A stretch of DNA of 14,416 nt from Sutterella sp. (GCA_019410445.1 DXSO01000025.1:3094-17509), one strand, 5' to 3'; shown: positions 1 to 6,991, counted from the first letter of the stretch. The notes: generated by a model not told the origin, from the sequence alone. A program made the numbers and translations.

Positions 1-107
1 GAGGAGCTGATGCGGACGATTCCTACAAATAAAAAATCCTTCTCTTGAACCTGTGCCTGCAGCCGTCGTTTGGACTGCACGTCGCGGGAAACTCGGAGCC
101 GTTTTCT
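1..107 (+). other. Upstream flank and leader of cydA
   Basis: This is the short piece before the cydA start. Two frames stay open from the window edge, one ending in TGA at 46-48 and one in TAA at 30-32. Either could be the tail of an upstream gene, but too little is present to decide. A Shine-Dalgarno-like GGAG lies at 95-98, nine bases before the ATG at 108. No FNR/ANR-type box or convincing promoter is visible, so the cydA promoter probably lies outside the window or within these first bases. Confidence 0.4.
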
Positions 108-1661
108 ATGTTTTCTTCTGAACTTGTTGATCTGTCCCGTCTGCAGTTTGCGCTGACGGCCATGTATCACTTCTTGTTCGTGCCGCTTACGCTCGGCCTT
201 TCGTTCATGCTGGTGGTCATGGAGACCTGCTATGTCGTGACGGGCCGCGAAGTCTACAAAGACATGACCCGCTTCTGGGGCAAGCTCTTTGGCATTAACT
301 TCGCTTTGGGCGTTGCGACCGGCATCACCATGGAGTTTCAGTTCGGCACGAACTGGGCCTATTACTCCCACTACGTGGGCGACATCTTCGGCGCGCCGCT
401 TGCCATCGAAGGCTTGATGGCCTTCTTCCTGGAATCGACCTTCATCGGTTTGTTCTTCTTCGGCTGGAAGCGTCTGTCCAAAGGCGGTCACCTTGCCGTA
501 ACCTTCCTCATGGCTCTGGGTTCCAACCTTTCGGCTCTGTGGATTCTCATTGCCAACGCATGGATGATGTACCCGGTCGGCGCTGAGTTCAATTTCGAAA
601 CCATGCGCATGGAAATGACGAATTTCTGGGAAATCGTCACCAGCCCCTGGGCTCAAGCCAAATTCATGCACACCATCAATGCGGGCTACATGACCGGCGC
701 GATGTTCGTAGTGGCTATCTCCGCTTGGTATCTCATCAAGGGACGCGACATCGGCTTTGCAAAGCGCAGCCTTCGCTTGGGTGCCGTCTTTGGTCTGGTG
801 GCCTCGATTCTGACACTGCACATGGGCGACGAGTCTGCTTATCGCGTCACTCAGGATCAGCCGGCCAAAGTTGCCGCCATGGAAGCCATGTGGGAAACGC
901 ATGAAGCTCCTGCTCCGCTTTCGCTTTTTGCAATTCCGAATGAAGAGGCCCGCAACAACTCCTTTAGCATTGACATTCCTTGGCTCTTCGGTCTGATGGG
1001 CACGCGTTCGATTTCCCAGGAAATCAAGGGCATCAATCCGCTTGTGGAAGAAAACGAAGCTCGCATCATCAACGGGCAGCGCGCCGTTTCCCTGCTTGAA
1101 GCCCTGCGCAAGGACAAGGAAAACCGTACGCTTATCCAGCAGTTCAACGAAGTCAAAGCCGACCTCGGCTATGGACTGCTGCTGAAAAAGTACGTCAATG
1201 ACGTCACGCAGGCAACGCCTCAGCAAATCCGCGAAGCCGCGCTGTCTACGGTTCCCGCCGTCACTCCGATGTACTGGATGTTCCGCCTGATGGTGGGCTG
1301 CGGACTGGCCGCCATCTTCGTTTTCGGACTGGCCGCCTACTACAGCATCAAGGGCACCATCGCTCAAAATACCAAAACGCTGTGGCTGTGCCTGCTTTGC
1401 CTGCCGCTGCCCTGGCTTGCCTGCGAAGCCGGATGGTTCGTGGCCGAATTCGGCCGCCAGCCCTGGACAATTTATGAAATCCTACCGGTGGATCTTTCCG
1501 TTTCGAGTCTCTCGACGGGCGATTTGATCGGTTCGCTTGCCGGTTTTGCAATTCTCTACACCGCTCTTCTCGTTGTGGAGTACTGGCTTATGGTTCGCTA
1601 CGCCAAGCTCGGTCCGAGCTCGCTTGGCACCGGACGCTACTTCTTTGAACGCAAGGCCTGA
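108..1661 (+). CDS. cydA: Cytochrome bd ubiquinol oxidase subunit I
   Basis: CydA is the haem-bearing, quinol-oxidising subunit of the inner-membrane cytochrome bd oxidase, which reduces O2 to water with high affinity without pumping protons. The 517-residue protein aligns with E. coli CydA (522 aa) almost throughout with an offset of +2. His21 matches the b595 ligand His19. His188 and Met395 match the b558 ligands His186 and Met393. Lys254 and Glu259 match the quinol-loop residues Lys252 and Glu257. The FGRQPW motif is present, and the Q loop is the long form. I chose ATG 108 because the product then begins MFSSELVDLSRLQ, like the E. coli N terminus, and GGAG stands nine bases upstream; an in-frame TTG at 45 would add 21 unrelated residues. 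cydB follows after 25 nt. No cydDC genes are in view. Identification is very secure. Confidence 0.98.
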   Translation: MFSSELVDLSRLQFALTAMYHFLFVPLTLGLSFMLVVMETCYVVTGREVYKDMTRFWGKLFGINFALGVATGITMEFQFGTNWAYYSHYVGDIFGAPLAIEGLMAFFLESTFIGLFFFGWKRLSKGGHLAVTFLMALGSNLSALWILIANAWMMYPVGAEFNFETMRMEMTNFWEIVTSPWAQAKFMHTINAGYMTGAMFVVAISAWYLIKGRDIGFAKRSLRLGAVFGLVASILTLHMGDESAYRVTQDQPAKVAAMEAMWETHEAPAPLSLFAIPNEEARNNSFSIDIPWLFGLMGTRSISQEIKGINPLVEENEARIINGQRAVSLLEALRKDKENRTLIQQFNEVKADLGYGLLLKKYVNDVTQATPQQIREAALSTVPAVTPMYWMFRLMVGCGLAAIFVFGLAAYYSIKGTIAQNTKTLWLCLLCLPLPWLACEAGWFVAEFGRQPWTIYEILPVDLSVSSLSTGDLIGSLAGFAILYTALLVVEYWLMVRYAKLGPSSLGTGRYFFERKA

Positions 1662-1686
1662 GGCACGGATCTAGGAGACTCTCAAA

Positions 1687-2826
1687 ATGATCGATTATGA
1701 AATTCTGCGTCTGATCTGGTGGCTCTTCATCGGCGTGCTGCTCGTCGGCTTTGCCGTCATGGACGGTCAGGACATGGGTGTTGGCACCTTGCTGCCCTTC
1801 CTCGGTAAAAATGACACTGACCGCCGCTGCATGATCAACTCCGTCGCCCCGCACTGGGACGGCAATCAGGTATGGCTGCTCACCGGCGGCGGAGCCATCT
1901 TTGCCGCCTGGCCGTTGCTTTACGGTGCGGCTTTCTCGGGCTTTTACTGGGCCATGCTCATCGTGCTGCTGGCGCTTATTCTGCGCCCGGTCGGTTTTGA
2001 CTTCCGAGGCAAAATGGCCGGCAGCCGCTGGCGCAACACCTGGGACTGGGGACTGTTCATCGGTTCGGCTGTTCCGCCCGTCATCTTCGGCGTTGCCTTC
2101 GGCAACCTCCTGCAGGGCGTGCCGTTTCACTTCGATGAGTCGCTGCGTCCGTTTTATACGGGCAGCTTCTTCGGCCTGCTTAACCCGTTCGGTCTGTTGT
2201 GCGGCGTGATTTCTCTGCTAATGATCGTCTTTCACGGCGCAAACTATCTGATCCTGCGCACGGACGGTGACCTGCAGCGTCGCTCCATGGGCATCTCGAC
2301 CATCTCGGGCGCCGCAACGGCTCTGCTGTTTGTTCTCGGCGGCATCTGGGCCTACTTCGGCATCGATGGGATGGTGGTAAGCGGCGGATTGGATCCGACC
2401 GGTCCGTCCAATCCGCTCTTAAAGACGGTGGATGTCGCCGCCGGCGCCTGGTTTGCCAACTATGCCTCCTACCCGGTGCTCTGGCTTGTCCCTGCCCTGG
2501 CCGTCATCGGCGCTCTCGGCGGCGTGTTCTTTGCCAAGCAGCTCAAAGGTGGTCTTGCAATTGTCTGTTCGAGCGTCATGCTCTTGGGCATCATCCTGAC
2601 GCCTTTGGTGTCCATGTTCCCGTTCATCATGCCCAGTTCAAGCGATCCGCGTTCGAGTCTGACCATCTGGGACTGCACAAGCTCGCAGCTTACCCTTGAA
2701 GTCATGTTCTTCGTGACGCTTTTGCTGCTGCCGTTGGTTCTGGTCTACACGGGCTGGGCCTACCGCACCATGGCCGGCAAGCTGAACGCCGAATACATCC
2801 GCAAAAACGATCACGACCTCTATTAA
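1687..2826 (+). CDS. cydB: Cytochrome bd ubiquinol oxidase subunit II
   Basis: CydB is the second large integral-membrane subunit of the bd oxidase and forms a heterodimer with CydA. At 379 residues it has the same length as E. coli CydB. The N terminus (MIDYEILRLIWWLFIGVLL) is typical, as are the downstream VMDGQDMGVG and PHWDGNQVWL segments, near residues 25-35 and 55-65. About eight hydrophobic membrane spans are visible. AGGAG at 1673-1677 sits nine bases before ATG 1687, so the start is well supported. It follows cydA by 25 nt and precedes cydX by 51 nt, a gap that contains a strong stem-loop. I see no frameshift or missing region. Confidence 0.98.
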   Translation: MIDYEILRLIWWLFIGVLLVGFAVMDGQDMGVGTLLPFLGKNDTDRRCMINSVAPHWDGNQVWLLTGGGAIFAAWPLLYGAAFSGFYWAMLIVLLALILRPVGFDFRGKMAGSRWRNTWDWGLFIGSAVPPVIFGVAFGNLLQGVPFHFDESLRPFYTGSFFGLLNPFGLLCGVISLLMIVFHGANYLILRTDGDLQRRSMGISTISGAATALLFVLGGIWAYFGIDGMVVSGGLDPTGPSNPLLKTVDVAAGAWFANYASYPVLWLVPALAVIGALGGVFFAKQLKGGLAIVCSSVMLLGIILTPLVSMFPFIMPSSSDPRSSLTIWDCTSSQLTLEVMFFVTLLLLPLVLVYTGWAYRTMAGKLNAEYIRKNDHDLY

Positions 2827-2836
2827 CACATCGAAC

Positions 2837-2864
2837 GGAGATCGGTGCATTCGCATCGATCTCC
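2837..2864 (+). promoter_or_regulatory. Intercistronic stem-loop between cydB and cydX
   Basis: Arms 2837-2848 and 2853-2864 pair over 12 bp with one G-U wobble around the loop ATTC; the outer eight pairs, GGAGATCG with CGATCTCC, are perfect. No run of T follows (the next bases are TTTGG) and the cydX ribosome site GGAG at 2868-2871 lies just outside the stem. A strong terminator is therefore unlikely. An mRNA processing or stability element, or a device setting cydX dosage relative to cydAB, is more plausible. The structure is seen in the sequence; the role is inferred. Confidence 0.6.
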
Positions 2865-2877
2865 TTTGGAGAAACAC

Positions 2878-2976
2878 ATGATCTACTTCTACTGGCTTGC
2901 CGGACTCGGCTTTTCGATTCTGCTGTCGGTTGTCGTTTCCATCGCACTCGACAATAAGGAAGCCGCCGATGAATAA
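2878..2976 (+). CDS. cydX: Cytochrome bd small subunit CydX
   Basis: This 32-residue ORF encodes a single-span membrane peptide, beginning MIYFYWLAGLGF and ending DNKEAADE. It matches the CydX/YbgT pattern (E. coli MWYFAWILG..., 37 aa): aromatic residues and Trp6 at the N terminus, one hydrophobic helix (about residues 5-24), then a short charged tail. CydX stabilises the CydAB complex and its haems in the inner membrane. GGAG at 2868-2871 lies six bases before the ATG. It sits directly after cydB, and its last eight bases overlap the start of ybgE, so the two are probably translationally coupled. Its size means it is easily missed in annotation. The tail is shorter than in E. coli. Position, length and sequence pattern all agree. 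Confidence 0.9.
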   Translation: MIYFYWLAGLGFSILLSVVVSIALDNKEAADE

Positions 2977-3253
2977 CACAAGCGGCGGCGTATTTCGGGC
3001 TCTGCTGCGCGCCGTCAGCCTATTGAGCGCGATAGCCGTAGCCGCTGTGGTGATTCTCTATCCGCGCCTGGTGGCCGAAGATACCGCAAGTGTTCCCCAC
3101 GGCTTTCTCGTGGTGCTCTTAATGGGTATGAGCGCCGCATGGGTGCACGGCTTTGGCTTTATCCCGGAAAACCGCATCTTGCGAGTGTTATTCTCTCCTA
3201 TGGTTTCCTGGCCTTTAATGCTGATCGGAGCCTGGGGCGTTTTTCTACGGTGA
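2969..3253 (+). CDS. ybgE: Cyd operon protein YbgE
   Basis: This 94-residue membrane protein resembles YbgE of the E. coli cydAB-X-ybgE operon (97 aa). The best match is the central and C-terminal part, with WVHGFGFIPENR here against VIHGVGFRPQK in E. coli, followed by a last hydrophobic span. About three membrane helices are visible (roughly residues 11-30, 43-60 and 74-92). YbgE associates with the bd oxidase operon; its exact role is not settled. I chose ATG 2969, which overlaps the cydX stop by 8 nt, because AAGGA at 2956-2960 inside cydX is well placed. An in-frame upstream start at 2897 would lie wholly within cydX and add residues foreign to the family. Confidence 0.88.
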   Translation: MNNTSGGVFRALLRAVSLLSAIAVAAVVILYPRLVAEDTASVPHGFLVVLLMGMSAAWVHGFGFIPENRILRVLFSPMVSWPLMLIGAWGVFLR

Positions 3254-3299
3254 AATACGCTTTCCAGGCACCTTCCGACACAATGCTTTGAAAAGTTTT

Positions 3300-3680
3300 A
3301 TGTCGCAACCGACGCTGTACGAACGACTTGGCGGCGAATCGGGACTGATCGCACTCGTCGACAAGTACCTTGAGATTCTCCACTCGAACCCCGCGTATGC
3401 CGAGCTGTGCCGTCAGTACGCCAACGGCACGGCACATTATCGTGCCCGCATGTTGGAATATTTGACCGGATGGTTCGGCGGTCCTGCGCTTTACGCACAA
3501 AGGCATGGATTTCCGCAGCTGCGAGAAAACCACCAACGGCTGCGCATTACCGTCGAACTGCGCGACCTGTGGTTTGGCTGCATGCAGCAGGCGCTGAGCG
3601 AAAGCGTAGGCGACGAAACCCTGCGCCGCGATCTTGAAGCTGTGTTCTGGCAGATGGCCGACAGTCTTCGAAATGCCTGA
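3300..3680 (+). CDS. Group II truncated haemoglobin
   Basis: This 126-residue protein belongs to the 2/2 truncated globins of the GlbO/YjbI type, cytosolic haem proteins that bind O2 and can take part in NO or peroxide chemistry. Visible marks are LYERLGG at the N terminus, WFGGPALY (58-65), the proximal-helix segment HGFPQLRENH with His78 as haem ligand (F8), and RDLWFGCM with Trp91 at G8, the group II signature. Aligning by eye to B. subtilis YjbI and M. tuberculosis GlbO places Leu24 at B10, where Tyr is usual, with Tyr23 just before it; Tyr40 aligns with CD1. ATG 3300 is taken as start; an in-frame TTG at 3288 is less likely. No good ribosome site is visible. It lies 46 nt after ybgE without an intervening terminator, so it is probably part of the cyd transcript and may protect or supply the oxidase. 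Confidence 0.88.
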   Translation: MSQPTLYERLGGESGLIALVDKYLEILHSNPAYAELCRQYANGTAHYRARMLEYLTGWFGGPALYAQRHGFPQLRENHQRLRITVELRDLWFGCMQQALSESVGDETLRRDLEAVFWQMADSLRNA

Positions 3681-3702
3681 GAATTTCTCAACCCCTCATG
3701 CG

Positions 3703-3740
3703 ACAAGCCCCGACAACTCCTCGGTCGGGGCTTGTTTCAT
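3703..3740 (+). terminator. Rho-independent terminator of the cyd-globin operon
   Basis: A perfect 12-bp inverted repeat, ACAAGCCCCGAC (3703-3714) and its complement (3724-3735), closes a 9-nt loop. It is GC-rich and is followed by a short T-rich stretch (TTGTTTC). It begins 23 nt after the globin stop. On the other strand the distal side has no T run, so termination of the converging yaeQ transcript here would be weaker. Confidence 0.85.
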
Positions 3741-3760
3741 GTGGCAGCTGTCGGCGTTGC

Positions 3761-4318
3761 CTAGAACACCGGTTCGCCTCGACGCATGAGCGTCTTGACT
3801 TCGATTTCAATATTGTGCGCGTCGTCCGCCAGCCAGACGATGCCGTCTTGAACCGTTGCTGCAATTTTCATGTTGCGCCCGTGCATGGATGCAAGCTTTT
3901 CCAACTCGGCATCCGAAATCCAACGCACTGAAAGTTTGTCAACCTTGGACATCTCTCCCTTTCGAGACTGCCACCAAGGCTCTATCTTGGCCTCATCGTA
4001 GGCCAGAACAACCACATCCTCACTTTTGCCTGCCGCCTTGCGCAGTGTTTTGATATCTGGACACCCAACCTCAATCCAACGCGCAATGTCTCCGGCGTCA
4101 TTGGTCTCGTACACCGCCGCTTCGCCTTCGGTGGACAAGCCGCGCCCGAATTCCGTTTTTTCACTGGCAAACAACACCCAGGCAAGCAGTCTTACCATCA
4201 TGCGTGCGGGCGTCTCGGACGGATGCAATGCAATTGTCAAGGAACGGCTTTCGTAATAACCGCGATCAATATCGCTGACATCGATAAAAGCTTTACAAAT
4301 CGTTGCGCCAAGCGCCAT
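3761..4318 (-). CDS. yaeQ: YaeQ family protein
   Basis: This 185-residue protein aligns along its length with E. coli YaeQ (about 181 aa). Matching segments are the N terminus MALGATICKAFIDVSDIDRG, the HPSETPARMMVRLLAW block (about 32-47), a DIARWIEVGCPD segment (about 76-87), and the C-terminal IQDG/VQDG-type stretch followed by WLADD. YaeQ proteins have a fold of the PD-(D/E)XK nuclease superfamily; no reaction has been established to my knowledge. ATG 4318 gives the family N terminus; an in-frame start six codons earlier would overlap the upstream gene further. The start lies one base after the permease stop (TGA-T-ATG), and a G-rich SD-like stretch falls in the last permease codons, so the two are probably translationally coupled. 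A functional link with the permease is not evident. Confidence 0.93.
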   Translation of the reverse strand: MALGATICKAFIDVSDIDRGYYESRSLTIALHPSETPARMMVRLLAWVLFASEKTEFGRGLSTEGEAAVYETNDAGDIARWIEVGCPDIKTLRKAAGKSEDVVVLAYDEAKIEPWWQSRKGEMSKVDKLSVRWISDAELEKLASMHGRNMKIAATVQDGIVWLADDAHNIEIEVKTLMRRGEPVF

Positions 4319-4319
4319 A

Positions 4320-5267
4320 TCAATACCCCACCCCAAGAAGCGTCAGCGTCAGCGGAACGGTGAACGCGGAAATAAACGTGGAAACAAAAATCGAGTTGCT
4401 CGCCGCCCCTTCTTCACTTTCAAACTGTGTGGCCATGATGTAAAGATTGATCGCCACAGGCAGACACGCCAAGACCGTCGCGGCATTGGTTTGAACCGCA
4501 TCGAGTCCCAAAAGCACACAGAAAAGCCAGACCAAGAAAGGCTGCAGCGCAAGCTTAAGCAACGTAATTACGCAGGCCTTGGGCAGCGCCGCCGTAAAAC
4601 TGTGTTCGGCAAGTCCCATGCCCACGACAATCAAAGCGCAGGGAGTCGTTGCACTTGCGACAAGCGCAGCGCTCTTGTCAACGACGTCCGGAAGCGGCAC
4701 CCCCGTAAAGCTCCAAGCTGTTCCTGTGAGAATACCCAGAACAATCGGATTTTTAAAGATATTTTTGAGGGCAATCAAGAACTTTCGCCAATCAATTCTG
4801 CCGCCGGTGCGCCCGAACTCCACACATGCCGTGGCACTTGTCCACAGCAAAAGCACGTTGAAGATGATCAGCAGCGAAATCGTAGGCATTGCAGCCGTCC
4901 CAAGACTTGTCTGTACGATGGGAACCCCCAGCTGCACGTTGTTGCCGAAGATGCCGCCCATGCCGGTGATGACGCGTCCTGTGGAGTCCTGATGAAACAG
5001 CTTGCCTCCCAAAAAACTGCCGATGATGTAAACCACCACGCATGAACCGAAAAAGGCAATGAGCACCTTCCAATCCACGGGCAGCCGCTCGGAGGCGTCA
5101 CTCATCAGGTGAAACAACATCACCGGCATCAAGAGCTTGAAGACAAACTGCGACAAGGCCTTTGTCACGTTGTGGCTGAATAAGCCGATTTTCACCAACG
5201 CCCACCCCAGAAACACCATCAGAAACAATGGAGCACAAAGTGACAAATGGTGAAAAAAGACATTCAT
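4320..5267 (-). CDS. AEC-family (auxin efflux carrier type) permease
   Basis: A 315-residue inner-membrane protein with about ten hydrophobic spans arranged as two halves around a hydrophilic centre (about residues 148-170). It carries the family pattern of an N-terminal LFLMVFLGWALVKIGLF span, a FKLLMPVMLFHL segment, the GNNVQLGVPI motif of the fourth to fifth helices, and a second-half LACLPVAINLYIMATQF segment. Bacterial AEC members include malonate (MdcF) and malate permeases and other organic-acid carriers; the substrate here cannot be read from the sequence. ATG 5267 gives the normal N terminus, although no clear Shine-Dalgarno is visible before it, which is unusual next to its neighbours. 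It is the first gene of a two-gene unit with yaeQ. Confidence 0.9.
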   Translation of the reverse strand: MNVFFHHLSLCAPLFLMVFLGWALVKIGLFSHNVTKALSQFVFKLLMPVMLFHLMSDASERLPVDWKVLIAFFGSCVVVYIIGSFLGGKLFHQDSTGRVITGMGGIFGNNVQLGVPIVQTSLGTAAMPTISLLIIFNVLLLWTSATACVEFGRTGGRIDWRKFLIALKNIFKNPIVLGILTGTAWSFTGVPLPDVVDKSAALVASATTPCALIVVGMGLAEHSFTAALPKACVITLLKLALQPFLVWLFCVLLGLDAVQTNAATVLACLPVAINLYIMATQFESEEGAASNSIFVSTFISAFTVPLTLTLLGVGY

Positions 5268-5296
5268 GGCAAAACAATTTCAAGACAACAAGCCGC

Positions 5297-5327
5297 ATTA
5301 TCCGCCTGCGCAGGACTTTTTTGCCAA
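5297..5327 (-). promoter_or_regulatory. Candidate promoter of the permease-yaeQ unit
   Basis: On the minus strand GATAAT (complement of 5297-5302) could be a -10 box, with TTGGCA (complement of 5322-5327) as a -35 box. The 19-nt spacer is longer than ideal. A 10-bp perfect palindrome, CCTGCGCAGG (5305-5314), lies inside the spacer and could be an operator. The predicted leader is only about 22 nt. This is weak evidence from base patterns alone. Confidence 0.3.
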
Positions 5328-5330
5328 AAC

Positions 5331-5376
5331 AAAACCCCGTCCGTTGACCGACTGCTCGGTCCCCGTCCGGGGTTTT
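5331..5376 (-). terminator. Rho-independent terminator of the FadL-type gene
   Basis: Outer arms AAAACCCCG (5331-5339) and CGGGGTTTT (5368-5376) pair perfectly and enclose a second hairpin, GACCGA-CTGC-TCGGTC (5346-5361). Read on the minus strand the structure ends in a T-rich run (GGGGTTTTGTTTT) about 37 nt after the fadL-type stop, as expected for an intrinsic terminator. Confidence 0.8.
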
Positions 5377-5383
5377 CTCAGAC

Positions 5384-5399
5384 CTGTCGCAAGCGACAG
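5384..5399 (-). repeat. Compact hairpin just after the FadL-type stop
   Basis: CTGTCGC-AA-GCGACAG is a perfect 7-bp inverted repeat, probably folding as six pairs with a 4-nt loop. It stands between the stop codon (ends at 5413) and the main terminator at 5331-5376, so the transcript would carry tandem hairpins. It has no T run of its own and may protect the 3' end of the mRNA. Confidence 0.5.
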
Positions 5400-5412
5400 C
5401 CGTCAGACAAGA

Positions 5413-6765
5413 TTAGAACTTGTAGACCAGCTGAACGCCAAGGAGGTAAGCATCAAGCTTTTCAAAGCGGCCAGCAACCTCGGGGGTCGTCTTAACATCG
5501 GAGCCATCCGAAGTCCACAGATCACGTTCTCCCGTACCGTGTAGCCAAGCTGCGGACACATCGATCTGCATGTTGTCGGTTGCCTGGAAGGAAGATCCAA
5601 GCGCAAACCACCAGCGGTCGGCATCGGGAATGATGGCCGTACGGTACTTCGGATCGTCAATCGGCGAGGTTTCGTAACCGATACCGGCGCGGAACGTCCA
5701 CCAGTTGGTAAAGCGCAGATCTGCACCCACGGAGACGAGGTAGGTGTCCTGCCAACGGTTTTCAACAGTTTTGACACCACCATGGCTTGCCAAACCGGGA
5801 GATTTGATGTCAAGAGTATCGAATGAAGACCAATCTGTCCAACGGAAGGTGGCGTACAGACTCAAGAGATCGTTGACATCCCACGCAGCCGTCGCCATCG
5901 CCCAAGCCGGAGTAGAGATAGTGGCAGTCGCGCTATGTGTACCTAAGGCAGAGCTAAGCATCCCCGCAACGATGCTCCCCATTCCTGTGTAGTCCGGATT
6001 TGCATCGACAATAGACCCCACCGCGTCAGGATTCGTGGAATTGCCGTTCAACCGAAGGTTGTCGATAGTAAAGTCGCCATCAGCGTTGTGATTGATTCTC
6101 GAACGATAGGAAAGACCAAATCTGAGATTTTCTGTCGGGGTCCACATCAGACCAAGGTTGAAACCCCAGGCCCAACTGTCGGCATCAACTTCACCATCCA
6201 TAGTTACAGGCACTACCTCAGTTGCGTTATCTCGCATCTTCAGATCCGCCTGAGCATACTGAATCGACATGCCGGCACCCAGACTCAGCTTGTCGGACAC
6301 CTTCCAGGCCACGTTCGGGTTAAAGTCGAAGGTCAATACTTCGGCAGAAATACCGCGGTTAGCCAGACTCCAGTTGTCATCGTATTCAGTACCCATACCG
6401 AACGGAACGGTCATGGCCAGACCAACCCACATGCTGTCGCTGATCTGATGGCTGATGTAGCCATGCGGAATAGCCTGCGTGTTGTACTGACCGTTTTCCG
6501 TCACGCTGCCATCGTTGCTCTCGTAAGCCAGATCCAGACCCACGGCCACGAAGCCGGCCTGAATCTGCGTGCCCGGATGCAGGGTCATCGTCGCGGGGTT
6601 GTAGTACACGCCGGAAATATCGGTACCGTCAACACCCACGCCGGCGTAGGCGCGGCCGAGGGAACCGGCGGACTGTTCGGTGAGCATAAAGCCTGCGGCA
6701 TGAGCGGCGGAGGCGGCGCAAACGGCCATAACGGCGGCAGCTGCCGCCTTCATCGTCATCTTCAC
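5413..6765 (-). CDS. FadL/OmpP1/TodX-type outer-membrane transport protein
   Basis: A 450-residue outer-membrane beta-barrel of the long-chain fatty acid / aromatic hydrocarbon channel family (E. coli FadL is about 446 aa). A signal peptide covers residues 1-23, with probable cleavage AHA|AGF. The mature N terminus AGFMLTEQSAGSLGRAYAG is the family start that forms the hatch region, and the NPA motif follows in GVYYNPATMTLHPG. The rest alternates in beta-strand fashion, with many aromatic residues, and ends in Phe, as outer-membrane proteins often do for BAM assembly. The start is GTG 6765: GGAG (complement of 6774-6777) is eight bases upstream, whereas ATG codons at 6759 and 6753 are farther away. 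The substrate may be fatty acids, aromatics or another hydrophobic compound. No fad genes adjoin it. Confidence 0.92.
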   Translation of the reverse strand: MKMTMKAAAAAVMAVCAASAAHAAGFMLTEQSAGSLGRAYAGVGVDGTDISGVYYNPATMTLHPGTQIQAGFVAVGLDLAYESNDGSVTENGQYNTQAIPHGYISHQISDSMWVGLAMTVPFGMGTEYDDNWSLANRGISAEVLTFDFNPNVAWKVSDKLSLGAGMSIQYAQADLKMRDNATEVVPVTMDGEVDADSWAWGFNLGLMWTPTENLRFGLSYRSRINHNADGDFTIDNLRLNGNSTNPDAVGSIVDANPDYTGMGSIVAGMLSSALGTHSATATISTPAWAMATAAWDVNDLLSLYATFRWTDWSSFDTLDIKSPGLASHGGVKTVENRWQDTYLVSVGADLRFTNWWTFRAGIGYETSPIDDPKYRTAIIPDADRWWFALGSSFQATDNMQIDVSAAWLHGTGERDLWTSDGSDVKTTPEVAGRFEKLDAYLLGVQLVYKF

Positions 6766-6823
6766 GATTGATTCTCCAAGGGTTCAAAATGTCGGGCTTT
6801 CTCTGTTTGCAAAAACACCAAAC

Positions 6824-6841
6824 ACCGATCTTGAGACCGGT
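6824..6841. repeat. Imperfect 18-bp dyad in the fadL-type leader
   Basis: ACCGATCTTGAGACCGGT is a near-palindrome with one mismatched pair and a central wobble. It lies about 60 bp before the GTG start, downstream of the candidate promoter, where a repressor operator or an mRNA hairpin could act. No regulator gene is adjacent; the role is inferred. Confidence 0.3.
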
Positions 6842-6858
6842 CCAGGAAAGCCGAAAAT

Positions 6859-6886
6859 CTTTTATGAGAAGCGAGCGGGCAGCCAA
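6859..6886 (-). promoter_or_regulatory. Weak candidate promoter of the FadL-type gene
   Basis: On the minus strand TTGGCT (complement of 6881-6886) and TAAAAG (complement of 6859-6864) are separated by 16 nt. The -35 half is fair and the -10 half is poor. It is offered because the 248-bp gap 6766-7013 holds no other clear promoter for this gene. Confidence 0.25.
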
Positions 6887-6900
6887 GAGACGGCTTTCAC

Positions 6901-6926
6901 GCGCGCGTAAGTAAAACTACGCGCGC
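6901..6926. repeat. GC-rich 9-bp inverted repeat upstream of the FadL-type gene
   Basis: GCGCGCGTA (6901-6909) and TACGCGCGC (6918-6926) are perfect complements around an 8-nt A-rich centre. Neither side has a T run, so it is not a clear terminator. Its place just upstream of the candidate promoter would suit an operator or an insulating structure. Confidence 0.5.
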
Positions 6927-6991
6927 ATTGTGCTTAGAGAACGGAATCTTTTGAGGTCTTCAATTTTCAGGGTTTGCCCTGATTTTCAGAT

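Noticed and set aside
45..107. TTG 45 as the start of CydA
   Set aside because: It adds 21 residues absent from CydA proteins; ATG 108 has a ribosome site and gives the conserved N terminus.
1588..2130. Minus-strand frame of 180 codons across the cydA-cydB junction
   Set aside because: Both plus-strand genes align end to end with CydA and CydB; the reverse frame is hydrophilic shadow sequence.
2837..2864. cydB-cydX hairpin as an intrinsic terminator
   Set aside because: No T run follows, and the downstream cydX and ybgE genes belong to the same complex.
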